Of a stretch of 64,000 nt of DNA, positions 44,543 to 54,060 are shown piece by piece (the stretch's first letter is position 1; every line of letters begins with the position of its first letter). The stretch lies in NCBI RefSeq assembly GCF_038039535.1, contig NZ_JBBPHP010000034.1:1-64000 (forward strand). Reading direction: 5' to 3'. Origin of the DNA: Catalinimonas sp038039535. Its GTDB lineage: Bacteria; Bacteroidota; Bacteroidia; Cytophagales; Cyclobacteriaceae. The translations under genes were made by a program, and so were the position numbers. Below the pieces are notes generated by a model that searched no databases, had not been told where the DNA came from, and saw only the letters and a list, made by a program, of their open reading frames with translations.

Positions 44543-47500
44543 ATGAATAAAATGCGAGCAGATAGCGCACAGGTTTTTTTAAAAAAAATACCAAGGATAA
44601 TGTTCTGGGTGGTGAGTGGAGTTATTGCTTTACTCAGTATATGTATGCTGATACTGTTAGTATTAAATTCATCATCTTTCCTTCGCAAGCAGGGACTTAG
44701 GAAAGTTGAAAGTTATACCGCCAGTAATTACCATATTGATATTACTATAGGAGACCTCTTTTTTTCCAAACTCAATACGATCAAAGTTGAACAACTCCTA
44801 CTCAGGGATAAAAAATCTGATACTTTGATGTTTGTGGGTGCTGCAGAATTTGAGTGGAGTCTGTCATTCCTTTTTAGTAAAGAGCTTAAACTCAATACAT
44901 TTCAAACTGAGCGTTTATTTGTCAGATTAGTCCGCGAAGAAGGGGATGTGCTTTTTAATTATGAACAGCTCCTTACTGGAGTTAACCCTTCGCAAAGTAA
45001 ATCAACGTCTGAAGCTGAGGAAGAGAATGAGGCCTGGAAGTTTAGTCTGGGTGACATAAGCATACAAAATGCTGATGTTTTTTTCAAAGACTTGCCAGGC
45101 GGAACCGTATTCAGTTTTCGTACACTTAACACAAAAGCCTCCTTTGGTGAATTTGATACCGATCGGCTATCATTTATGATGGATACCCTTTTTACGACCA
45201 ATACGGCGCTAGCAATGAGTTCTCTTCCTTCCAGCTTACCAGCAGATTCTTCAGACACTTCACCGACAAATCTGCCTGACTTTCAAATAAAACAATTTGA
45301 AGCCCATGCCTTGAATTTGTTTTTTGAAGACAAACTGGAAGCTTATACAGTAAGCATCAAAAATGCTGAAGCAAGAGCAGCCTTTGAGGCGATGAACTTG
45401 AATGAGCAGCACCTGGCGATCTCTTCAATCATGCTTGATGAAACTTTAGTGGAGTACACTATCTTACCACAAACGTATACATCTGCGAAGCCGGTAGCAG
45501 GATCAGATGAAGAAACTGTAGTCCCTGTATGGAACATAGACGTAAATGAAGTGAAGGTCAGCAAATTTGATTTGGCCTACATTGATCCAAGCAAGGCTGA
45601 ACCTTCTTTTCCCTCAGAGGTAAAAGCATTGCATACTCATATAAAAAACATCTCATTTGAAACAGACCGACTGGTAAAAATGGAGTTAGCAGATTTTGGT
45701 GCCTCACTTTCTGACTTACAAATCCACCAGTTGGCCGGAAAAATCGCGTGTACTCCTTCACAAAGTCAGATTGACAGCTTCTTTTTCAACATAGAAAATA
45801 GTCGGCTACAGCTCAATCTAAAAGCAGGAATAGGCTGGGGTAATTATGAGCAATGGAAACAGGCAGGTCACGCTGTTTCCATGCGTTTGGACGATATTAT
45901 GTTGGTTCCTGCTGATTTTCATGCACTGATTTCAGAGACTAGGCCTGCTTTAGAAATAGATTCATTGAAAGGAACATTAGAGATACAAGGGACCACACAA
46001 CAGCCAGTGCTGCATAAAGCTCAACTGCGAAGCAACACAGGTTCAAGCTTAGATATCAAAGGCCATATTGATTTGAGTCATACACAACCTGAGTTTGAAC
46101 TACAACTGCAGGAATTATTAATTGGGACCAAAGAACTTCAGTATATGCTGTCACCACTGGTAGCACAAATGAAGATAGGAAAAGTAGAAAGGCTGATGTT
46201 GCAGGGAAATTCAAGCGGAATTAATGGTAAGTATCGGACTGAGCTTTGTTTTTTTGACGGAATAAATGAAGGAAAAGTATCAGCAGAAGTAGATGGTACC
46301 TCATCTCTCTATGGTTTTCAGGTGGACCTGTCCGTTCCCATCTTTAAAACGCATCATTGGGTGGAAGATGCAAAACTACCTGAGCAGATGAGCCTGGACG
46401 CCTCGGTGCAAGGAAGTACAGATTTAGATCAGCATAATTATTCCAGGTTTGAAGCTCAGGTGTATTCTCTACTTTATCCTCAGCATAAATATCAAAACAT
46501 ATATCTGGAAGGAAGCTACACCGATGATAGTCTTTCCTTTACCGCAAATAGTCTGGACGAATGGGCACAGATTGGTCTTTCGGGCAAAATGGAACACAGT
46601 CAACCTTCTCAAAAATTCACAGTAGAAGGAAATATTAACCGGCTGGAGTTACAGCCCTTTTTAAACTGGCCGGAACCACTCAGACTCCAGACTACCCTAA
46701 ATATTGCAGGACAATTTAAGGATTTGGATAATGCCGGACTGGATATCCTTATGCATGACTTTTCCTTGGCGCAGGACACCTCAAATATTAGTTTTCAGAA
46801 GATTTACAGCCAGCTTAACATAGACACCTTCTCCACAACTTATCATTTGAAGGCTGATTCTATAAACTTTGATTTTCAGGCTGAAGCTTCTTTAAACTCT
46901 TTTTTGGATAGCTTGCAAAAAGCTACTGCAATCTACCAGGCAAACAAATCAAACCCAGATGAACATTCTACTCTTCCTCTGCCCTCATTTAGTGCAAGCA
47001 CACATTCAGGAAAAGCCTTTTCTATTGGGCAGTTGGCTTCTGTGGGGCGTTGGAACTTTAAAGTAGCATGGGATCACACAACGCAGAAAATGAACCTCAC
47101 TTCTGACCTGGATTCTCTGCACTATGATATTTTTCATCTTTATCATTTACGCAATAATATCAACGGAAATCTGAATCAGTTTAAGCTCAACTCCGAAATT
47201 GACAGTCTTAGGGTATATGATATGAGTATTGGTAAGGTCTCAGTAGAAAGTGAGAGTGAAGGCAGCAATGTGAACCTGAGTCTTCTTCAGCGAGATGATA
47301 GCGATACAGTAAATTTTTCGTTGGGCACCCAATGGAAACTCTTTGAAAACGGCATTAGCTTCAGGCTAGATACTTCTCAACTCATCTATGCGGGCAGTCC
47401 ATTCCATGTGAATACGGATAATTATCTCTCACTGATTGATAATAAGCTGCTAGGTAAGTTGGATATAGGGCGTAATGAAAGTAAAATCCATTTTCGCTCT

Positions 47501-49375
47501 ACCAGGGACAGTTCTTCTGCTGAGCTGTTACTTCAAAATCTGGACTTAGGTACGTATGATGAAAACATACAAAAGGCAGTGGTCAATGGTGATCTTCAAG
47601 TGCACTATGATGGAATGAAGATAGATGGACAGCTTTCTTTGGACAGCCTGCAAATATTTCGTCAGCACCTCCCTGCATATGCTCTGGAATTTTCGGCAAA
47701 TAAGGATTCACTTCAACAAAATTATGAGGCCATACTTCATGAAGATAATGTGAAAATATTTGAAGTTCATGCTCAACAAGACGACTCTGCTACACTGGAA
47801 GGTTTAGCACAATTGCATAAACTTAATTTGGCCAGTTTACAACCTTTTTTTTCAGACCAACTGGATACGTTAAGAGGTGTATTAGACGGAAGTGCAGATT
47901 GGTATACTCATGAAAATAAGCTTAATCTAAGGGGGGTGGTCAATGTAAACCGGTTGGCGCTAAAGCCCCGCCTGATGGATAATGTATTCTATATAAATGA
48001 TGAACAAATTGTCTTTACACATGATGAAATATTCCTTGATACATTTACAGTGCTGGACGATCGGCAGCAGCCCTTTGGTATAGATGGAAATATCAGTTTG
48101 AGCAAGACATCTGATCCTGCGTTTTTTTTAAAGTTCAGTAGTAGCAACTTCAGGCTTTTTGACATACCCAGGGATGCATTAGGCTTTTTTTCAGGCAAAG
48201 GGTGGGTAACCTCTGAGCTTAGCCTTAGCGGGAGTGCCAGCAGGCCCCAGCTTTCAGGTACTTTGAAGGTAGATAAAAACACACAAGTTCGTTTTGTATC
48301 GGAAGATGAAGTATTGGATTACCAGCAGCAGAACGATGTGCTGATATTCAGAAGTGAAGTGGAAAAAAAAGATAGTACGGAGCTGTTGAGTAGCGGGAAT
48401 CAAAAAACGGATTTGCTAGATGAGATGGTTATAGATTTGGATGTAAGTGTTGATCCCAGCTTCAGTACGCATTTCATCCTGAACCAGTCAGCTCGTAATG
48501 ATGCGAAAATGTGGGGAGGAGGAAATTTTAGCTTGAAGAAAATGCCCAAAAAAGACCTTAGTTTAAATGGTATATATTTACTCAAGGAAGGTGAGATACA
48601 AATCATGACTCCCTTGTTTACCAGCAGAAAACTCCGGATAAAAGAGGGAAGCACAGTTACTTTCAATAATGATCCCTATAAACCGGTACTCAATATTGAA
48701 CTGGAGTACCAAACCTATGCCTCAGCAAGTGCATTTTTCCCTAATAACAGCCGGGCTGCGCCAAGTATGAAGTTTGACGTACAGATATTGGTACAGAATA
48801 CGATGGAAGACCTCAAACTTGCCTTTGACTTTAAGGTAAACGATCCTGATGTTCAGAATGCCCTCAACACTTTTAGCAAGGAAGAAAAAGAAATCCAGGC
48901 ACTGAATCTCCTGTTTTTTAACAGTTTTTATGTAGAGGGAGGAGGAGGTTTTTCGGCACGTACCGAGGCAGAAATGCTGGTAGCAAACCAACTCAACCGT
49001 ATTGCCAACGAAAAAATTAAAGGCGTGGACCTCAACTTCCGCTACGAAAACTCGGGTACTGATCTGGAAGGAAACTCTTCAAATCAAAGTGATCTGGCTT
49101 ATGAACTGAGCAAACAGCTCAGCAATCGTTTGACTCTCAGGCTGGGTGGATATGTGAATACCCCCCAGAGTGATAGCCGTGGCGAGAACTTAATTGGTGA
49201 TATTGTCTTAGAATACTATCTCGGTGAGAAAAAGAAGAACTACCTCAAAATATTTCGCCAAAACAGCTACGAAGGTTTTTTTGAAGGAGATGTGGACATA
49301 GGCGGAATAGGAATAGTAATTGAAAAAAATTATCATAACCTAAGGGAGATTTTTAAAAATAAAACACATGAGTAA
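44543..49375 (+). CDS. tamB: Translocation and assembly module protein TamB
   Basis: This 1610-residue protein has one transmembrane anchor (about residues 20-43, WVVSGVIALLSICMLILLVL) followed by a huge beta-rich region that spans the periplasm, and a DUF490/TamB C-terminal domain (about 1240-1600). The N-terminal part (YHIDITIGDLFFSKLNTIKV) is AsmA-like. TamB proteins form a beta-groove that helps outer-membrane protein assembly and lipid transport together with a partner in the outer membrane. The partner gene overlaps its 3' end by 8 bp, so translation is likely coupled. Confidence 0.93.
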   Translation: MNKMRADSAQVFLKKIPRIMFWVVSGVIALLSICMLILLVLNSSSFLRKQGLRKVESYTASNYHIDITIGDLFFSKLNTIKVEQLLLRDKKSDTLMFVGAAEFEWSLSFLFSKELKLNTFQTERLFVRLVREEGDVLFNYEQLLTGVNPSQSKSTSEAEEENEAWKFSLGDISIQNADVFFKDLPGGTVFSFRTLNTKASFGEFDTDRLSFMMDTLFTTNTALAMSSLPSSLPADSSDTSPTNLPDFQIKQFEAHALNLFFEDKLEAYTVSIKNAEARAAFEAMNLNEQHLAISSIMLDETLVEYTILPQTYTSAKPVAGSDEETVVPVWNIDVNEVKVSKFDLAYIDPSKAEPSFPSEVKALHTHIKNISFETDRLVKMELADFGASLSDLQIHQLAGKIACTPSQSQIDSFFFNIENSRLQLNLKAGIGWGNYEQWKQAGHAVSMRLDDIMLVPADFHALISETRPALEIDSLKGTLEIQGTTQQPVLHKAQLRSNTGSSLDIKGHIDLSHTQPEFELQLQELLIGTKELQYMLSPLVAQMKIGKVERLMLQGNSSGINGKYRTELCFFDGINEGKVSAEVDGTSSLYGFQVDLSVPIFKTHHWVEDAKLPEQMSLDASVQGSTDLDQHNYSRFEAQVYSLLYPQHKYQNIYLEGSYTDDSLSFTANSLDEWAQIGLSGKMEHSQPSQKFTVEGNINRLELQPFLNWPEPLRLQTTLNIAGQFKDLDNAGLDILMHDFSLAQDTSNISFQKIYSQLNIDTFSTTYHLKADSINFDFQAEASLNSFLDSLQKATAIYQANKSNPDEHSTLPLPSFSASTHSGKAFSIGQLASVGRWNFKVAWDHTTQKMNLTSDLDSLHYDIFHLYHLRNNINGNLNQFKLNSEIDSLRVYDMSIGKVSVESESEGSNVNLSLLQRDDSDTVNFSLGTQWKLFENGISFRLDTSQLIYAGSPFHVNTDNYLSLIDNKLLGKLDIGRNESKIHFRSTRDSSSAELLLQNLDLGTYDENIQKAVVNGDLQVHYDGMKIDGQLSLDSLQIFRQHLPAYALEFSANKDSLQQNYEAILHEDNVKIFEVHAQQDDSATLEGLAQLHKLNLASLQPFFSDQLDTLRGVLDGSADWYTHENKLNLRGVVNVNRLALKPRLMDNVFYINDEQIVFTHDEIFLDTFTVLDDRQQPFGIDGNISLSKTSDPAFFLKFSSSNFRLFDIPRDALGFFSGKGWVTSELSLSGSASRPQLSGTLKVDKNTQVRFVSEDEVLDYQQQNDVLIFRSEVEKKDSTELLSSGNQKTDLLDEMVIDLDVSVDPSFSTHFILNQSARNDAKMWGGGNFSLKKMPKKDLSLNGIYLLKEGEIQIMTPLFTSRKLRIKEGSTVTFNNDPYKPVLNIELEYQTYASASAFFPNNSRAAPSMKFDVQILVQNTMEDLKLAFDFKVNDPDVQNALNTFSKEEKEIQALNLLFFNSFYVEGGGGFSARTEAEMLVANQLNRIANEKIKGVDLNFRYENSGTDLEGNSSNQSDLAYELSKQLSNRLTLRLGGYVNTPQSDSRGENLIGDIVLEYYLGEKKKNYLKIFRQNSYEGFFEGDVDIGGIGIVIEKNYHNLREIFKNKTHE

Positions 49376-51671
49376 GGGCTTGAAATATAGCCTGGATACT
49401 GATCATAAGAGGGGGTACATTCTATTTTTTGCTCTTATACTTTTGTCTGCCTGCTCTACCACACGGTCTGTACCTGAAAAGGATTATCTTTACCTGGGGC
49501 ATAAAAAGATAGAATTTGAACCAAAAGGAACAGATCTTCCTGCTTTGATATTGTCTGATATAGAGGAAATCGTTGATGATTCTCCTAATGGAAGTACCGC
49601 CCTGCTGCCCTTTCGTTTGCCAGTAGGGCTTTGGATTAACAATTTTACCTCTCCTGATGCCAAAAGTCCGGGGGGGTGGATGAATCGCCACTGGGCAAGA
49701 CAGCCGGTGCTTTTATCTACTGTAAATCCTGAAATGAAGGTAAGGTTAATAGAAAGAAAATTGTCAGATGCAGGATATCTGAAGTCTCACGCTAATTACC
49801 AGCTTGATACATCAGCCAATAATAAAAAAGTAAAGGTGAGTTATATGGTCAAGCCGGGCAAAAGATATTATGTGGCCCATCTGCAATATCCCGAGCCTAC
49901 TTCTTATCTTGACAGTATTCTTCATGATGAAAAAGGCAAAGGAAAACTTAAGGAAAATGATCCTCTGGTAATAGAAGCGCTCCTACAGGAAAGAGAAAGG
50001 CTAACAGAAGTACTCAAGGATCATGGTTTTGTAGACTTTCGTAAAGAGTTTTTACAGTTTGTCGCCGATAGTAGCGGACATAAAATAAATATTGAGTTGC
50101 GCTATGGCGAAACAGCAACCGATAGTTTGCTGCATTCTTACAGCATAGATAAGATTATAGTTTACCTGGATAAGGGAAAAGAAAATTCTTTTTTGGTAGA
50201 TAGTACTAGTGTTGAAGGCATTATTTTCTACTATCATCAGCCATATGTAAAACTCAGTACGCTGGCAAAAGGTATTGCATTTTCTACAAAAGAAAAATAT
50301 AGTCCTAAGGATGAAAATGACAGTTACAGCTATCTGAGTGCCCTGGGTATTTTTCGCACCATCAGCATAGACTATCAGAAAAAAAATAAACAAGACTTAG
50401 TGGATGTACTGATACAACTGGTTCCGCAGGAGAATATCAGACTGGCTTACGAAATGAATATGGTTTCTAAGTCCAATAATTTTGTGGGACCAGGTCTAAG
50501 CATCTCGTTGGGTCATAGAAATGCATTTGGCGGTGCAGAAAAGCTGAACCTCACGCTGGACTTCAATATTGAATGGCTGTTAGGGTATCAGGCAGACAGT
50601 CAGATCGGATTTAGCTCATATGGGCTGGGACTCAATCTGGACTTTCAAAAACCGGGTTTGATAATGCCTTTCTACTTTAAACCTAAAGATCCTTTCGCAT
50701 ACACTAAATTTGAAGCGGGAGTCAATCTACTCAGTCGGCTACAATATTACCGTATGATTTCCTGGAATACTGGATTTGAATACCACTGGAAAACCAGTAG
50801 AAGTCAGTCTTTTGAAGTGAAACCGCTGGATATTAGCTACACTCACCTGATCGAGACTACTCCGGAATTTGATTCGCTTCTTTTAGAAAACCCACTGATC
50901 AGAAGAAGCTTTGAGGAACAGTTTGTTTTTGGTGCATCCTTTACTTCCATTACCAATCATCTTTGGCAAAAAAATCATCAGTTTTATTGGGAGAATAGCT
51001 TTGAAACTGCTGGAAATCTGCTTAGTCTGCTCTCTGGCTTAGTTGGTGGAAAGCCAGAAGATGGCCTCTCCAGAGCAAAGGTGCTAAATAACCCCTATGC
51101 ACAGTTTGTCAAATTTTCTACAGATTTTCGTTACTATTTTCATTTAATGAATAAACAGCGACTGGTAAGCCGTTTATTTGTAGGTATAGGGCTACCCTAT
51201 GGTAATTCTAATGTTATACCCTATTTCAAGCAGTATTTTTCGGGTGGCTCCAATAGTGTAAGAGCTTTCAGAGCCCGATCATTAGGACCAGGCACCTATT
51301 ACAACTCAAACCAGGATAATATTTACTACGAACAAACCGGAGATATTAAAATTGAGGCTAACGCAGAATATCGTTTTCCACTATCTTCGTTTTTTGCAGG
51401 AGCTTTATTTCTGGACGCTGGTAACATCTGGCTCCTTAACTATGACCCTGCCAGACCAGGAGGGCAATTTAGGTGGAATCGTTTTTTGGATGAAATGGCT
51501 ATAGGCACTGGTGTAGGATTTCGATTGGATATAGATTTCTTCGTGCTAAGACTGGATTTTGGTTATGCCCTTAAGCAGCCTTACCGGCCAAAAGGGGATC
51601 GCTGGATTTTTGGGGCAGATAATTTTGACCCTTCCTATTTTCTTCACTTTGCCATTGGCTATCCTTTTTAG
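49368..51671 (+). CDS. tamL: TamL, lipoprotein Omp85 partner of TamB
   Basis: This 767-residue outer-membrane protein has a lipobox with Cys29 (ILLSAC), POTRA-like repeats at about 100-330 (for example LIERKLSDAGYLKSHANYQL) and an Omp85 barrel with the conserved FSGGSNSVRAFRARSLGPG and a last strand ending IGYPF. A lipid-anchored TamA-type protein fused to a barrel and encoded next to tamB is the TamL arrangement known from Bacteroidota. The start at ATG 49368 lies inside the tamB 3' end. Confidence 0.92.
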   Translation: MSKGLKYSLDTDHKRGYILFFALILLSACSTTRSVPEKDYLYLGHKKIEFEPKGTDLPALILSDIEEIVDDSPNGSTALLPFRLPVGLWINNFTSPDAKSPGGWMNRHWARQPVLLSTVNPEMKVRLIERKLSDAGYLKSHANYQLDTSANNKKVKVSYMVKPGKRYYVAHLQYPEPTSYLDSILHDEKGKGKLKENDPLVIEALLQERERLTEVLKDHGFVDFRKEFLQFVADSSGHKINIELRYGETATDSLLHSYSIDKIIVYLDKGKENSFLVDSTSVEGIIFYYHQPYVKLSTLAKGIAFSTKEKYSPKDENDSYSYLSALGIFRTISIDYQKKNKQDLVDVLIQLVPQENIRLAYEMNMVSKSNNFVGPGLSISLGHRNAFGGAEKLNLTLDFNIEWLLGYQADSQIGFSSYGLGLNLDFQKPGLIMPFYFKPKDPFAYTKFEAGVNLLSRLQYYRMISWNTGFEYHWKTSRSQSFEVKPLDISYTHLIETTPEFDSLLLENPLIRRSFEEQFVFGASFTSITNHLWQKNHQFYWENSFETAGNLLSLLSGLVGGKPEDGLSRAKVLNNPYAQFVKFSTDFRYYFHLMNKQRLVSRLFVGIGLPYGNSNVIPYFKQYFSGGSNSVRAFRARSLGPGTYYNSNQDNIYYEQTGDIKIEANAEYRFPLSSFFAGALFLDAGNIWLLNYDPARPGGQFRWNRFLDEMAIGTGVGFRLDIDFFVLRLDFGYALKQPYRPKGDRWIFGADNFDPSYFLHFAIGYPF

Positions 51672-51942
51672 CATATATGCTTCTTAACAAATTAACTTTC
51701 AGCGTTTTATAAAATTACTATCATATATTTATTTGAGGATATGAAAATTGTGATTTTGTAGAGGCTGTTTGAGTGAAATTCAGTTAGATTATCGTTTGAT
51801 ATTAGCCCTAGTAACATATGTATTAGCACTCTCAGTGTTTCTTTCATCATCTTTGGAACACCTTCAAATGATTGGCTATCCATGCAATTGACTTTTATAT
51901 GCCGAGACGGCTACTATCCACCTACCTTTGTGAATATCTACC

Positions 51943-52222
51943 TTAACTTTCCAACCTGATAACCCTCTCAATTAGATTCCAAAGAACTCTCCCGATCATT
52001 CCACGATGGACCGATCCAGTCTCCATACTACTAAAGTATCTCCAGCACAGGGCTGCTCCTTCAATGTAATAAGTTCCGGGCGTACTGCTCTTGTACCGGA
52101 GAGGATATCTTCAAAGGTGCTTTCATACCCTGCTTGCTTGTAAAGCAGCTTCTCGCAGATTGAGATTAGGATCAACAGAAGAGATGCACCCTACAATAGG
52201 CGGGTATATCCAACAAGCAGCT
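51943..52222 (-). pseudogene. Decayed serine recombinase (resolvase/invertase) N-domain
   Basis: On the minus strand the resolvase catalytic core can be pieced together from three frames. From 52185, SSVDPNLNLREAALQA matches the usual RVS(S/T)xDQNLxLQ--AL. Then AGYESTFEDILSGTRAVRPE and GDTLVVWRLDRS are the hallmark SG----RP-L and GDTLVVW-LDR segments. Finally RVLWNLIERVIRLES matches the following helix, ending at the stop 51943-51945. At least two frameshifts are needed, and no C-terminal HTH is left. An upstream piece GYTR fits the GYARVS start. The element is dead. The rest of the 51672-52394 gap shows no gene. Confidence 0.8.
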
Positions 52223-52338
52223 TCCGGCACTTTGATTAATGAATTTAGTCATTGTTATAGGGGTAAAACAAATATTGACTTTGAAGAGTATTCAAATACT
52301 TTTTTAACAAGGGAGGAGGGTTTTTTTTAGGGTAAGTC

Positions 52339-52369
52339 AATAGCACACGACCCTAAGTCATGTGCTATT
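52339..52369 (-). terminator. Hairpin after the GH32 gene
   Basis: AATAGCACA (52339-52347) and TGTGCTATT (52361-52369) form a perfect 9-bp stem with a 13-nt loop, 25 bp after the GH32 stop on the minus strand. A strong T-run is absent on that strand, so it may stabilise the mRNA end instead of terminating. Confidence 0.5.
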
Positions 52370-52394
52370 TTGCTCACCAATGTAAAGTCTTTAA

Positions 52395-53975
52395 TTATTT
52401 TATAGCTACAGTCGCGGCACTAAGATAATAGATTGTGCCTGATACAAGCTGTACTTCCCCACCTTCAGCATACAAGCCTAGCTGCTGGAAGTTTTCGTTG
52501 GGAAAAAAGATGTTGGTCATCACCGTTTTGCCCTCATCGGCAAATAGCTCTGCGGAAGCTACGTCAATGTAGAGATGCATTTTGATGGTATCAGAGATAG
52601 CTAATCTTGGCGCAGGGAATCGTCCGGCAAAGTCATCGGAGAAATCCATTTTACCGGCTTTCGTTCTGTCAAAATAATACTCCTGCTGCGCCAGATCGTA
52701 GCCTATGCGGACTTCTTCTCCCAGACTATTGGATAGAACTACCCCAAAATCTAAGCCTTCTGTACCCTCAGGAATTACAAATTCCAGCACAACTTCTTTG
52801 GCAGGTGTTTGCCAATCGGTAAATTCTGTAAGCGATAAGTCGGCTGAGATCCCTCTGGGTTCTAAGTTGTAAGTATCGGTTCTCAACTGTTGCAATTCGT
52901 CTACCGGCTGAGAGCTAAGCCTGATGCCTTCCGGGGTATCCATCAATTCCAGCTTACGGGCTATCGTCATGGCGCTGCGCCAGTTGTAGGTGGGCACAGT
53001 ATCAGCATACTGCCAGTTGCTCATCCAGCCTAAAAAGATACGTCGGCCATCACTTTCAGGCACGTTTGACCAGCTCACCCCGGCATAGTTGTCTTTGCCA
53101 TAGTCCACCCAAAGCGTTGTTTCTTCAGGATTGTCATTGCTAAAAGTTTCTCCGTCAAATTCACCCACGAAATATTGTGTAGCGGAGCCTCCATTGGGTC
53201 CACCAGGATTAATACTGAGCAGCATCACCCACTTTTCTTCCCCATTGACCATCAGAGGAAACAGATCGGGACATTCCCACACTCCGCCATGCGAGCCACT
53301 GTTTTCGCCAAACTCACTTTTAAACTCCCAGTTTTTCAGGTCAGGTGAATTATAAATGCGCACCCGATCGGCAGCAGCAAAGATCATCACCCACTTTTGC
53401 TCAGGCTCATACCAGAAAACTTTAGGATCACGAAAATCCTTGATGCCGGGGTTTTCCACCACCGGATTACCTTCGTACTTTTCCCAGGTCCGTCCACGGT
53501 CAGTACTGAAAGCGATACCCTGGGTCTGATAGTCGTTTCTTCCTGCTTTTTCACCTGCGGCATCATGGTAGGTGAAGATGGCGATCAGCGGAGGACTGTC
53601 AGCAGTACCCAGTTCAGAAGTATTCTCCAGATCGGCCACGGCACTTCCCGAAAAGATTGTTCCCAGACTGTCGGGATACAAAGCAATGGGTAAATGCTGC
53701 CAGTTGACCAGATCTTCACTCACGGCATGCCCCCAATGCATGGGGCCCCACACATTGCTGTCGGGATAGTGCTGATAGAAAAGATGGTATTCTCCATCGT
53801 AGTAGACCATGCCATTAGGGTCATTCATCCATTGTTCAGGAGGGGTAAAATGATAAAGAGGTCGGTGCTGTTCGCCTGTCAGCGTATCCTGAGCTGCCTG
53901 CGTATGTTGTTCGGCAGGCTCCGACTGGCAGGCCATGAAAAGAACGATTGGTGTTAGGAAGAGCAGTAGTCTCAT
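52395..53975 (-). CDS. GH32 glycoside hydrolase lipoprotein (fructanase/invertase)
   Basis: This family 32 hydrolase cuts beta-fructosides such as levan, inulin or sucrose. A lipobox (LFMAC, Cys16) anchors it in a membrane. The WMNDPNG motif holds the nucleophile Asp52. RDP at 182-184 is the transition-state Asp183 motif. WECPDLF holds the acid/base Glu234. A C-terminal beta-sandwich covers about 370-520. The chain of 526 residues is complete. It lies 85 bp behind SusD with a strong hairpin between. Whether it is endo- or exo-acting cannot be decided from the sequence. Confidence 0.94.
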   Translation of the reverse strand: MRLLLFLTPIVLFMACQSEPAEQHTQAAQDTLTGEQHRPLYHFTPPEQWMNDPNGMVYYDGEYHLFYQHYPDSNVWGPMHWGHAVSEDLVNWQHLPIALYPDSLGTIFSGSAVADLENTSELGTADSPPLIAIFTYHDAAGEKAGRNDYQTQGIAFSTDRGRTWEKYEGNPVVENPGIKDFRDPKVFWYEPEQKWVMIFAAADRVRIYNSPDLKNWEFKSEFGENSGSHGGVWECPDLFPLMVNGEEKWVMLLSINPGGPNGGSATQYFVGEFDGETFSNDNPEETTLWVDYGKDNYAGVSWSNVPESDGRRIFLGWMSNWQYADTVPTYNWRSAMTIARKLELMDTPEGIRLSSQPVDELQQLRTDTYNLEPRGISADLSLTEFTDWQTPAKEVVLEFVIPEGTEGLDFGVVLSNSLGEEVRIGYDLAQQEYYFDRTKAGKMDFSDDFAGRFPAPRLAISDTIKMHLYIDVASAELFADEGKTVMTNIFFPNENFQQLGLYAEGGEVQLVSGTIYYLSAATVAIK

Positions 53976-54021
53976 TTTATTTTATTCAGATGTTTGAGGT
54001 CTATAGTCAATCAAGAGATTG

Positions 54022-54053
54022 AGATATGCCAAAGTTTAAATTTTGGCATATCT
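54022..54053 (-). terminator. Perfect 12-bp hairpin between susD-like and GH32 genes
   Basis: AGATATGCCAAA (54022-54033) and TTTGGCATATCT (54042-54053) make a perfect 12-bp stem with an 8-nt loop, beginning 7 bp after the SusD stop. No T-run follows on the minus strand. It may act as an mRNA stabiliser or a partial terminator that lowers GH32 expression relative to SusCD. Confidence 0.6.
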
Positions 54054-54060
54054 GGTTTAT

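Noticed and set aside
52091..52330. Open frame of 79 codons on the plus strand
   Set aside because: It lies antisense across the decayed serine recombinase, has no family match, and its composition is that of a shadow frame.
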